DNA of 30,104 nt from contig JBGTBD010000038.1 in assembly GCA_041749475.1 (NCBI GenBank), positions 1-30,104 on the forward strand. Reading direction: 5' to 3'. The notes under the pieces were generated by a model. The model saw only the letters and a list, made by a program, of their open reading frames with translations, had not been told where the DNA came from and did no database searches. This stretch comes from JBGTBD01 sp041749475 (GTDB taxonomy: Bacteria > Pseudomonadota > Alphaproteobacteria > Rickettsiales > UBA998). A program made the translations under genes and the position numbers. Every line of letters begins with the position of its first letter. The first letter of the stretch is position 1. Positions 15,359 to 22,969 of this stretch are shown piece after piece.

Positions 15359-15903
15359 TGCCACACCCAACTCCTGTTAAGACCCAAGTGTTGCTGTTAT
15401 GCGCTCTCGTCGGCGGAATGCTGATGCTTAGCTTCGCCGCCGTACCGCTCTATCGCCTCTTCTGTCAGGTGACCGGGTTTGCGGGGACGCCGCAGCGCGG
15501 GGAAATTGTGGCGGAGGTCCCCGTCATCGACCGGACGCTCAACGTCTTTTTTACCACCGACACATCCCCTTCCTTGCCTTGGACATTCAAGCCTTTACAG
15601 AAGGACGTTACCTTCCGAATCGGCGAGCAGGAGCTGATTTTCTTCGAGGTGGAGAATAAGACGGATAAGCCCATCACGGGAGTGGCGACGTTTAACGTTA
15701 CACCCGACGTTGCGGGGCAATATTTCGTGAAGGTGAAATGCTTCTGTTACGACGAGGTTCTGCTGGAGCCGAAACAGAAAGTGATACTCCCTGTGTCATT
15801 TTATATCGACCCCCGCATCATAAACGAACCGCAACTGGCGGACCTGACCAATATGACATTGTCTTATACCTTTTTTAAGGCTAATGCTCCTACAACTAAC
15901 TAA
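15358..15903 (+). CDS. ctaG: Cytochrome c oxidase copper chaperone CtaG/Cox11
   Basis: CtaG/Cox11 delivers copper to the CuB site of subunit I. With the ATG at 15358 (TGATG overlap with coxF) the product has 181 residues: an N-terminal membrane helix (about 10-29), the conserved YRLFCQVTGFAGTPQRG, then an immunoglobulin-like periplasmic domain with the copper-binding motif KCFCYDEVLLEP (family CFCF-type) and SFYIDP. A GTG one codon earlier is possible but would use the overlapping reading of the coxF end. All hallmark Cys residues are present. The stop is 25 bases before coxC. Confidence 0.95.
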   Translation: MPHPTPVKTQVLLLCALVGGMLMLSFAAVPLYRLFCQVTGFAGTPQRGEIVAEVPVIDRTLNVFFTTDTSPSLPWTFKPLQKDVTFRIGEQELIFFEVENKTDKPITGVATFNVTPDVAGQYFVKVKCFCYDEVLLEPKQKVILPVSFYIDPRIINEPQLADLTNMTLSYTFFKANAPTTN

Positions 15904-15928
15904 GCAATCTACCTTAGGGACACTCGCT

Positions 15929-16765
15929 ATGGCGCACGAAACAGAAGCATATCCGCACGGACAGGATCACCCGTATCACCTCGTCAACCCCAGCCCGATG
16001 CCGATCCTCTCGGCCTTTAGCCTGATGCTGGCGGCGGTCGGTGGCGCGATGTATATGCATGAGCGCACCGGCGGCGCCGTTTTGCTCGGCGCGGGCATCA
16101 TTGCCATCCTGCTGTGCATGTTCTTCTGGTGGCGCGACGTCATCCGTGAGGGCATGTTCGAGAAAGCGCATACCGCCACCGTGCAGCACGGCTTACGCTT
16201 CGGCATGGCCTTGTTTATCACGTCCGAGGTGATGTTCTTCGTCGCCTTCTTCTGGGCCTTCTTCGATGCCAGCCTCTATCCGCTGACCCCCATCTCCGAT
16301 GCATGGGACGTGGCGAAAGGTGTCTGGCCGCCGAAGGGTATCGAGACATTCGACGCATGGGATCTGCCGTTTTTGAACACGCTCATTCTGCTGCTGTCGG
16401 GAACAACGGTCACCTGGGCGCACCATGCGCTGCTGGAACGCAAGAATGACGAGGTCGTGATGGGCCTGCTCATCACCGTCCTGCTCGGCGTCTCCTTCAC
16501 CGCGCTGCAAATGGTCGAATATTCCCATGCACATTTCGGCTTCAAGGACGGTATTTATGCCTCCGTCTTCTTCATGGCGACCGGGTTCCATGGATTCCAC
16601 GTCTTCGTGGGAACCATCTTCCTGTTCGTCAACCTGATGCGCGCTCGTAACGGGACACTAACGCCGCGCGGCCATCTCGGGTTCGAGTTCGCGGCATGGT
16701 ACTGGCACTTCGTCGACGTCGTCTGGCTCTTCCTCTTCATCTGCGTCTACTGGTGGGGTGCATAG
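15929..16765 (+). CDS. coxC: Cytochrome c oxidase subunit III
   Basis: Subunit III stabilises the oxidase core and supports proton uptake. From ATG at 15929 (AGGGA nine bases upstream) the product has 278 residues. The N-terminus is HDHPYHLVNPSPMP-like, followed by seven predicted membrane helices. Recognisable stretches are WWRDVIREG near 67-75, ITSEVMFFVAFFWAFF near 97-112, and FKDGIYASVFFMATGFHGFHVFVG. A 15-codon upstream extension of the frame overlaps the ctaG end and lacks family resemblance. The stop is 3 bases from the TTG start of the next gene. Confidence 0.96.
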   Translation: MAHETEAYPHGQDHPYHLVNPSPMPILSAFSLMLAAVGGAMYMHERTGGAVLLGAGIIAILLCMFFWWRDVIREGMFEKAHTATVQHGLRFGMALFITSEVMFFVAFFWAFFDASLYPLTPISDAWDVAKGVWPPKGIETFDAWDLPFLNTLILLLSGTTVTWAHHALLERKNDEVVMGLLITVLLGVSFTALQMVEYSHAHFGFKDGIYASVFFMATGFHGFHVFVGTIFLFVNLMRARNGTLTPRGHLGFEFAAWYWHFVDVVWLFLFICVYWWGA

Positions 16766-16768
16766 GCG

Positions 16769-17140
16769 TTGGAGCACGAAACCGGAGGCCCGGATTATTT
16801 CCGCCGCGGTATCCTTGGTCTGTGTCCTCGCTGCGCTCAATCCTCCATATTCGACAGCCTACTCGCATATAAAAAAACCTGCCCCTCCTGCGGCTTGGAT
16901 ATTTCCAGCCACGATAACGGCGACGGGCCGATCTTTTTCGTGATCGTCATCGTCGGGTCCATCGTTACAGCTTTGGCCGCGTGGGTAGAGATCGTCTGGT
17001 CACCCCCTTTCTGGCTCCATGCGGTCTTATGGATTCCGATGGTGATGGTGCTGACCTTAGGGTTGCTCCGCCTGTTCAAGGGGATTATGCTGGCTTCGGA
17101 AGTCAAACACCAACGCCTCGGACATACTGATGACCAATAA
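16769..17140 (+). CDS. DUF983 family zinc-ribbon membrane protein
   Basis: A 123-residue protein with two CxxC pairs (C19-P-R-C22 and C38-P-S-C41) that should bind one zinc, GLDISSHDNGDGP after them, and two membrane helices (about 54-75 and 80-105). This is the DUF983 pattern, and the gene is regularly found between coxC and surf1 in alphaproteobacteria; an accessory role in oxidase assembly is presumed but not shown. The start must be TTG at 16769, because the preceding in-frame codons are GCG and the coxC stop, and no ATG precedes the first zinc pair. The end overlaps surf1 by 11 bases. Confidence 0.9.
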   Translation: MEHETGGPDYFRRGILGLCPRCAQSSIFDSLLAYKKTCPSCGLDISSHDNGDGPIFFVIVIVGSIVTALAAWVEIVWSPPFWLHAVLWIPMVMVLTLGLLRLFKGIMLASEVKHQRLGHTDDQ

Positions 17141-17873
17141 CCATATTATACCGCTCGCCGCTAACACCGCTTGGCGCAAACCCAGCGCCTTCGCGTGGGT
17201 GATGGCAGTCATCGCGTTCTGCATATTGATTGCCCTCGGCACATGGCAGATGCAGCGGCTGGCGTGGAAAGAAGGCCTAATCGCCAAAATGCAGCATTCG
17301 GCCACGTCTGAGCCCGAGGTCGGCTTGCCCGCTACGACAACTCTCGGCGGACGTGGGTTCGATTATTTCCGCGTACGCGGGGTGTTCCTGCATGACAAGG
17401 AATTCCACCTTGGCGCACGGACGCATAAGGAAAAGCAGGGCTATCACATCCTCACCCCCTTCATGCTGGAGGACGGGCGGCAGATACTGCTCAATCGCGG
17501 ATGGGTCCCGGCTGATAAGAAAGAGGCGTCGACGCGGCTGGACTCGCTGACCCAGCTGGAGGATGACGCCAGCATCGTCATCCGCATCCGCACCGATGAC
17601 GACCGCAATTATTTTACGCCCGAGCATAGCGTGAAGGATAATATCTGGTTCTGGAAGAATATCCCGGCGATGAACGCGGAAAGCGGGTTGAAACTCATTC
17701 CTTACAGCGCCGACGTGATGAATCCTCGTGAAGAAGGTGTGCTGCCCGTCCCTCTCGCCCGCGAGATCGAATTGCGCAACGACCATCTGATGTATGCGGT
17801 AACATGGTATTTGCTAGCCGTCTGTGAGCTTTTAGTGGGCTACGCCTATTACCGGAAGTCGCGCGCAGCATGA
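17130..17873 (+). CDS. surf1: SURF1 family oxidase assembly protein
   Basis: Surf1 helps insert heme a into subunit I. The 247-residue product has the classic two-helix hairpin layout: an N-terminal helix at about 22-38 followed by GTWQMQRLAWKEGLI (37-51), a periplasmic domain with FDYFRVRGVFLHDKEFHLG, KQGYHILTPF and ILLNRGWVP, and a C-terminal helix at about 226-243 (MYAVTWYLLAVCELLVGY). Many family members read the same way at each of these points. It overlaps DUF983 by 11 bases and the following carboxypeptidase by 4 bases (ATGA). Confidence 0.95.
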   Translation: MTNNHIIPLAANTAWRKPSAFAWVMAVIAFCILIALGTWQMQRLAWKEGLIAKMQHSATSEPEVGLPATTTLGGRGFDYFRVRGVFLHDKEFHLGARTHKEKQGYHILTPFMLEDGRQILLNRGWVPADKKEASTRLDSLTQLEDDASIVIRIRTDDDRNYFTPEHSVKDNIWFWKNIPAMNAESGLKLIPYSADVMNPREEGVLPVPLAREIELRNDHLMYAVTWYLLAVCELLVGYAYYRKSRAA

Positions 17874-19342
17874 GCGCTTACGCGGCACTTGAGCAAAAAT
17901 TTCGCGAGATGGCTTTGCTAGGGCAGGTTGAAGCCATCCTGCATTGGGACGCCGCCACCATGCTGCAACCCGGCTCGCAGCCCGTGCGCGGTGAACAGCT
18001 GGCCTTTCTGGCCACCCAGCGCCACCGGATGATTAACGATCCGAAGCTGGAAGAACTCCTCACCCGCGCCGAGAGCGATATTTCCTCATTGGAGCCATGG
18101 CAGCAGGCGAATCTCCGCGAGATGCACCGCGCGTTTATCCATGAAACCTGCCTGCCAGAATCATGGGTGGAAGCATTTGCCAAGGCCGCCTCGGAAAGCG
18201 AATTCGCGTGGCGGGATGCGCGAGCAACTAATGACTTCAAGGGATTCGCGCCGTATTTGGAGAATATCCTGAAAGTCGTCCGCGAGAAGGCCGCCGCAAA
18301 AGCCGACGCGCTACACGTAGGCCTTTACGACGCACTGCTCGATGCGTATGACCCGGATATGCGGCAAGCGGTCATTGACCCGCTTTTTGCTACCCTGAAA
18401 GAACGCTTGCCCGGTATGATCGCCATCGCCGCGGAAAAGCACCCTTCCCTCCCTCCTTCTGACAGATGGGCGCTGCCTGTCGCCACCCAACAGGCGATGG
18501 CAGTGGAGTTGATGGAGATGCTCGGCTTCCCGATGGATGCAGGGCGGCTCGACATCAGCACTCACCCGTTCTGCGGCGGGGTGAAGGGCGATATCCGCAT
18601 CACCGCGCGCTATATGGAAAACGACTTCAGCGAAGGCATTTATGCGGTCTTACACGAGACCGGGCATGCGCTCTACGAGGCGGCATTGCCGGAGGCATGG
18701 CAGTACCAGCCGGTGGGACAGGCCCGGGGCATGAGTCTGCATGAAAGCCAGTCGCTGTTCGTCGAGATGCAACTCGGGCGGTCGCGGGCGTTCTGCGAAC
18801 CGCTGGCGAAGCTGCTGGCGAAGCATGGGTCGCGGATCGACCCTGACCTACTCTATCAGCACCTGACCAGCGTCGGGCGCAGTTTCATCCGCGTCGATGC
18901 GGATGAAGTGACGTATCCGACGCATGTCATATTACGCTATGAATTGGAGAAGCAATTGCTTTCGAGGTCGCTTTCGGTGGGCGATTTGCCGGAGGCATGG
19001 GCGGCATTGCAGCAGGAATTGCTGGGTATCCGCCCTACTACACCGGCAGAGGGCTGTTTACAGGATATCCACTGGCCGGGCGGGGATTTCGGGTATTTTC
19101 CGACCTATACGCTCGGGGCATTGACGGCTGCGCAATTGATGGCGGCGGCGCGGAAAGCGCTTCCGGCCCTTGATAGCCAACTGGAAAAAGGTGAGTTTTC
19201 TGCGTTATTCCAATGGCTTAAAGCGAATGTGCATGGTAAGGCCTCAAGCCAAACCACGCAAGCCATTATTACCGAAGCGACCGGGAAACCGCTTGATACG
19301 GAAGCGTTTTTCGACCATATAACCGGGCGTTACCTGCAATAG
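17870..19342 (+). CDS. M32 family metallocarboxypeptidase (Taq type)
   Basis: A 490-residue cytoplasmic zinc carboxypeptidase with all M32 signatures in order: HPF at 232-234, DIRIT at 241-245, the zinc motif HETGH at 262-266, HES at 291-293 with the third ligand E292, a later IRVDADEVTYPTHVI block, and GCLQDIHWPGGDFGYFPTY near the end. These enzymes trim C-terminal residues with broad specificity. The start forms an ATGA overlap with the surf1 stop. Its presence between surf1 and thrC is not part of the oxidase cluster as I know it, so it may simply share the transcript. No signal peptide is seen. Confidence 0.95.
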   Translation: MSAYAALEQKFREMALLGQVEAILHWDAATMLQPGSQPVRGEQLAFLATQRHRMINDPKLEELLTRAESDISSLEPWQQANLREMHRAFIHETCLPESWVEAFAKAASESEFAWRDARATNDFKGFAPYLENILKVVREKAAAKADALHVGLYDALLDAYDPDMRQAVIDPLFATLKERLPGMIAIAAEKHPSLPPSDRWALPVATQQAMAVELMEMLGFPMDAGRLDISTHPFCGGVKGDIRITARYMENDFSEGIYAVLHETGHALYEAALPEAWQYQPVGQARGMSLHESQSLFVEMQLGRSRAFCEPLAKLLAKHGSRIDPDLLYQHLTSVGRSFIRVDADEVTYPTHVILRYELEKQLLSRSLSVGDLPEAWAALQQELLGIRPTTPAEGCLQDIHWPGGDFGYFPTYTLGALTAAQLMAAARKALPALDSQLEKGEFSALFQWLKANVHGKASSQTTQAIITEATGKPLDTEAFFDHITGRYLQ

Positions 19343-19351
19343 GATTGTGTC

Positions 19352-20740
19352 ATGCGTTATCACTCAACCCGGGGGAATGCTCCCTCATTAGGATTCGAAG
19401 AGGTCGTGCTGACGGGTCTCGCCAGTGACGGCGGACTTTATGTGCCGGAATCCCTGCCGCATTTTTCGGCTACCGAGTTGGCGTCCATGGCAGGCTTGTC
19501 CTACCCCGCCCTAGCGGAGCGCATCCTTGCGCCATTCACTGGCGGGGAAGTGAACGAAACGGAACTGCGCGCCATTCTTGAAGAGACCTATGCCAGCTTC
19601 CGACACAGCGCCATCGCACCGCTGAAACAGACGGGTAAGCAGGAATGGTTGCTGGAACTTTTCCACGGGCCGACTCTGGCGTTCAAGGATTTCGCGCTGC
19701 AATTCCTCGGGCGGTTGCTGTCGCACATCCTGCAAAAGCGGGGGGAGAAGATCGTTATTCTTGGCGCAACATCGGGCGATACGGGTTCTGCGGCCATCGC
19801 GGGGTGCCGGGGGTTGCCGAACATGGATATTGTCATCCTGTATCCTTATGGGCGCGTGTCCGAGGTGCAGCGGCGACAGATGACGACCTATGGGGAGGAG
19901 AACGTCCATCCTCTTTCCATCGAGGGAACGTTCGATGATTGTCAGGCCATCGTGAAGCAGCTGTTCGTCGATGCCGATTTCCGAAAGAAACATACGCTGG
20001 TAGCGGTCAATTCCATCAACTGGGTGCGTATCCTCGCGCAAACGGTCTATTATTTCTATGCCGCGCTGGCGCTAGGAGGGCCGGAGAAAAAGATCGCCTT
20101 CTCCGTGCCGACAGGGAATTTCGGGGATATTTACGCCGGGTATCTGGCGAAGCTGATGGGCTTGCCGATTGCCGACCTCATCATCGCCTCCAACCGTAAT
20201 GATATCCTCACCCGCGCTCATGCGACAGGAGAGTATAAAATGGAGGGCGTATTCGCCACGCCATCCCCTAGCATGGACATCCAGATATCGAGCAATTTCG
20301 AGCGGTTGCTGCACGGTTTTTATAACAAGGACAGCAGTGCGATTCACGGGCTAATGGAGTCGCTGAAACAGTCGAAATCCTTTACGCTATCGCCTGATGT
20401 GCATCAGCAATTGAAGCACCATTTCTCGGCCGTGTCGGTGGATGATAAGACGACGCTGGCTACTATCCGCGAGATATATGAGCAGACCGGGGAAATCCTT
20501 GACCCGCACACGGCCGTCGGCGTCAAAGCCGCGCGGGAATGCTGGCGTGATGATTCATGCCCGATAGTAACGCTGGCGACAGCGCATCCGGCGAAATTCC
20601 CCGACGCGGTGGAAAAAGCCATCGGCATCCGCCCTGCATTGCCGCCGCATCTGGCCGATCTGTTCGAGAAAAAGGAAAAAATGTCCGTCCTCCCCGGTGA
20701 CGCCGAGGCGGTGAAGGCCTATATCGACAGGATAGCATGA
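19352..20740 (+). CDS. thrC: Threonine synthase
   Basis: ThrC converts O-phosphohomoserine to threonine with pyridoxal phosphate. The 462-residue product begins MRYHSTRG, as is typical of the longer bacterial class, and has SDGGLYVPE near 25-33 and the PLP-lysine motif HGPTLAFKDFA with K112. GATSGDTGSAAI (phosphate binding) and FSVPTGNFGDIYAGY follow. The ribosome-binding site AGGA lies before the ATG, nine bases after the M32 stop. It overlaps the M16 gene by 4 bases. The thrC-M16 pair is a frequent alphaproteobacterial neighbourhood. Confidence 0.96.
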   Translation: MRYHSTRGNAPSLGFEEVVLTGLASDGGLYVPESLPHFSATELASMAGLSYPALAERILAPFTGGEVNETELRAILEETYASFRHSAIAPLKQTGKQEWLLELFHGPTLAFKDFALQFLGRLLSHILQKRGEKIVILGATSGDTGSAAIAGCRGLPNMDIVILYPYGRVSEVQRRQMTTYGEENVHPLSIEGTFDDCQAIVKQLFVDADFRKKHTLVAVNSINWVRILAQTVYYFYAALALGGPEKKIAFSVPTGNFGDIYAGYLAKLMGLPIADLIIASNRNDILTRAHATGEYKMEGVFATPSPSMDIQISSNFERLLHGFYNKDSSAIHGLMESLKQSKSFTLSPDVHQQLKHHFSAVSVDDKTTLATIREIYEQTGEILDPHTAVGVKAARECWRDDSCPIVTLATAHPAKFPDAVEKAIGIRPALPPHLADLFEKKEKMSVLPGDAEAVKAYIDRIA

Positions 20741-21996
20741 CGTATCATATCACCACACTTCCCAACGGCCTGCGCGTCGCTACCGAGCGGATGCTGGGTG
20801 CGGAAACGGTTTCCGTCAACGTGATGGCGGATGTCGGCGCGCGGCATGAATCCGAGGCTGAGAACGGCCTTTCTCACTTTCTCGAACATATGGCGTTCAA
20901 AGGCACGGCGCGGCGCACGGCGCGGGAGATCGCGGAAGCGTTCGACGATATTGGCGGGAATTCCAACGCTTATACCTCGCATGAGCATACCGTCTATTAC
21001 GCGCGGATATTGCCGGATGATATGCCGGTGGCGCTCGATATCATCAGCGATATTCTTCTACATTCTACGTTTGACGCTTCCGAGATGGAGCGGGAGCGGG
21101 ATGTCATCTTGCAGGAAATCGCGATGCAGCAGGATATGCCGGAGGAGATGGCGTTCGATTATTTCCAGATGACCGCCTTCCCCGACCAGCCGCTTGGTCG
21201 TACTATCCTCGGGCCCGAAGAGCGTGTCTCCAATTTTGCGCGGGAAGATCTTTCCAATTATGTCAAAAAGCATTATTTCCCGCAGAATATCGTGATCTCG
21301 GCCGCGGGGAAGATCGACCATAACCAGTTCGTGGAGCAATGCCGCGAGCTGTTCACCTTCACCGGTGGCAAGGGGGCGCATACGCTTGCTCCAGCGACCT
21401 ATCAGGGCGGGGAATACCGCAAGAAAATGCCGTGGGAACAGCTTCATATCTTTCTCGGCTTCTCGGGGACGACCATTCTGGATGATGACTATTACGCCAT
21501 GCATCTGCTGGCGGTGATTCTCGGCGGGGGGATGTCGTCCCGCTTGTTCCAGGAAGTGCGGGAGAAGCGTGGGCTGGTCTATAACGTCTCTGCCTCACAT
21601 GCGGCTTATATCGATTGCGGGGTATTTTCGCTCTATGCCGCGACGGGGGAAGACAAGGCGCATGAGGTCGTGCCTGTGCTGTGTGATGAGGTGCTGAAGC
21701 TGGCGGATACGTTGACGCAAGCGGAGCTTGACCGCGCGAAGAAACAACATCTTGCGATGATATTGACCTCCAAGGAAAACAACGCCTCGGTCAGCGAGTG
21801 GATTTCACGGCATCTGACCGTGTTCGGCGAATACCGGACGGCGGAGATGTTGCGCGAACGGCTGGAGCAGATCACGCTTGCCGACCTGAAACGGCTGGCA
21901 GGAGGGTTTATCGACCGCCCGGCAGTGTCCTTCACGGCGATGGGGCCGCTCGGTAAATTGCAGGATTTTTCGGACATTCAGAAGCGGTTTGCTTAA
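20737..21996 (+). CDS. M16 family zinc peptidase (mitochondrial processing peptidase-like)
   Basis: A 419-residue, single-unit pitrilysin-family protease with the inverted zinc motif HFLEH at 47-51 (in ENGLSHFLEHMAFKGT) and the downstream Glu in the MAFDYFQ region. GGGMSSRLFQEVREKRGLVYNVSA, the second-domain signature with its Arg-Tyr pair, is also present. Proteins of this type are the bacterial relatives of the beta subunit of mitochondrial processing peptidase and occur next to thrC in many alphaproteobacteria. No signal peptide is obvious, so a cytoplasmic role is likely. The start overlaps the thrC stop (ATGA). A palindromic element follows directly after the stop. Confidence 0.95.
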   Translation: MTYHITTLPNGLRVATERMLGAETVSVNVMADVGARHESEAENGLSHFLEHMAFKGTARRTAREIAEAFDDIGGNSNAYTSHEHTVYYARILPDDMPVALDIISDILLHSTFDASEMERERDVILQEIAMQQDMPEEMAFDYFQMTAFPDQPLGRTILGPEERVSNFAREDLSNYVKKHYFPQNIVISAAGKIDHNQFVEQCRELFTFTGGKGAHTLAPATYQGGEYRKKMPWEQLHIFLGFSGTTILDDDYYAMHLLAVILGGGMSSRLFQEVREKRGLVYNVSASHAAYIDCGVFSLYAATGEDKAHEVVPVLCDEVLKLADTLTQAELDRAKKQHLAMILTSKENNASVSEWISRHLTVFGEYRTAEMLRERLEQITLADLKRLAGGFIDRPAVSFTAMGPLGKLQDFSDIQKRFA

Positions 21997-22058
21997 TGTC
22001 ATGCCGTCTTTATGACGGCATCCAGATGTACCAGACCCCGTCATACGACGGGGTGACA
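21997..22058. repeat. Composite palindromic element, copy A
   Basis: TGTCA at the left and TGACA at the right form inverted ends. Inside are two hairpins: ATGCCGTC-N5-GACGGCAT (22001-22021) and ACCCCGTC-ATAC-GACGGGGT (22035-22054), joined by CCAGATGTACCAG. It starts on the base after the M16 stop codon and ends 10 bases before the stop of the convergent gene. It could serve as a bidirectional terminator, although no U-tract is present. Two related copies lie at 25992-26072 and 28000-28102. Confidence 0.75.
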
Positions 22059-22067
22059 GGGTATTAT

Positions 22068-22427
22068 TTATTCGTCCCAAACGCTAGGTTGGGCGAAATT
22101 GAGGGATTTGGCGGGGAGCGGCGGTTTTACGTCCACCAGATTATAGGTGACGGCCATTTCGCTGCGGAGTTCAGGGGTAGGTTCACCCGTCCCGGCAAAT
22201 AAGACTGTGCCGAAGTCGCTGGGGAAGAAATCTTCTTTGGATTTTACCTTGGCCATCATCTTCTCCACATTACGGAGAGAGAGCTTTACATAGGAATAGA
22301 CTTTGTCACCGAAGCTATTGTTTCCCTGCATGAAAAGGACGACTTCTTTATCAAAGTCAATCTGCTCCTCTTCCTGAGAAAGAGGATTCTTGAAATCACT
22401 TAGTGCTTTTGCTATCCATTCTGACAT
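22068..22427 (-). CDS. Hypothetical protein, 119 residues, unrecognised
   Basis: An open frame with convincing protein character (MSEWIAKALSDFKNPLSQEEEQIDFDKE...). It is soluble, without signal or membrane segment, mixed in charge, with GNNSFGDKVYSYVKLSLRN and DFGTVLFAGTGEPTPE as the most structured-looking parts. I do not recognise a family. The ATG at 22427 has no clear ribosome-binding site. It is convergent with the M16 gene and lies downstream of a 60-residue gene on the same strand, with 124 bases between them. No longer frame covers it on the other strand, which supports it as real. Confidence 0.6.
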   Translation of the reverse strand: MSEWIAKALSDFKNPLSQEEEQIDFDKEVVLFMQGNNSFGDKVYSYVKLSLRNVEKMMAKVKSKEDFFPSDFGTVLFAGTGEPTPELRSEMAVTYNLVDVKPPLPAKSLNFAQPSVWDE

Positions 22428-22551
22428 TAGGTACTGATAATACTGTCGTTTTATTGGCCAGTCCTAAATTATAGTAGCAATTTACGAATTGCCTATATTT
22501 TTTTCCGCCCTGTGGCGATATTAGCTGGAATTCCCGGCGAATTGCACCCGT

Positions 22552-22734
22552 TTAGATGGACATCCCACCACGGTCTTTGTCATGTTTATTAGCAATGCCT
22601 TGACCTTCATGAATGGCCCCGGAGACGATATTGTTCAGAAACTGGGCTTCCGCACCGTTCACATTACCACCATATGCCACTTCTCTTACTGACCTGAAGC
22701 TGATGGCAGCGCCGTTTTCGTTACTAATTGCCAT
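22552..22734 (-). CDS. Small hypothetical protein, 60 residues
   Basis: MAISNENGAAISFRSVREVA begins a 60-residue frame with a strong ribosome-binding site (AGAGGAAAAA directly before ATG), which is the main reason to call it. The product is soluble and Gly/Asn-rich, contains YGGNVNGAEAQF, and ends with KHDKDRGGMSI. A double-Gly follows about 20 residues of leader-like sequence, but the cargo does not look like a bacteriocin, so I do not call it one. A possible sigma-70 promoter lies 45-74 bases upstream. It may share a transcript with the 119-residue gene downstream. Confidence 0.55.
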   Translation of the reverse strand: MAISNENGAAISFRSVREVAYGGNVNGAEAQFLNNIVSGAIHEGQGIANKHDKDRGGMSI

Positions 22735-22778
22735 TTTTTCCTCTATCCTTCTGCGGGCTTTCCGCGTCTTATAGATTC

Positions 22779-22808
22779 ACTATAACTCACACCAGTCCCC
22801 ACTCACAA
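22779..22808 (-). promoter_or_regulatory. Putative sigma-70 promoter of the 60-residue gene
   Basis: On the minus strand TTGTGA (22808-22803), 18 bases, then TATAGT (22784-22779). The -10 matches five of six consensus bases and the -35 four of six. The expected start near 22772 gives a leader of about 38 bases ending in the strong ribosome-binding site. Confidence 0.35.
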
Positions 22809-22969
22809 GCGGAACCCGACCACCGTCAACAAGTCTTCATCGAACCGTCACACAACCGTCAAATGCGTTACGAGGCGATTAAGAATTGGCGGGGTTTAAA
22901 TTAAATGTTTTGGATTGGAAATGGCTGATTTGCTTGATTTTTTGGCATATCACTGAATATTCGTCCACA

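Noticed and set aside
22552..22734. Double-glycine bacteriocin or RiPP precursor
   Set aside because: The Gly-Gly after about 20 residues is suggestive, but there is no typical leader pattern and no modification or export gene nearby.
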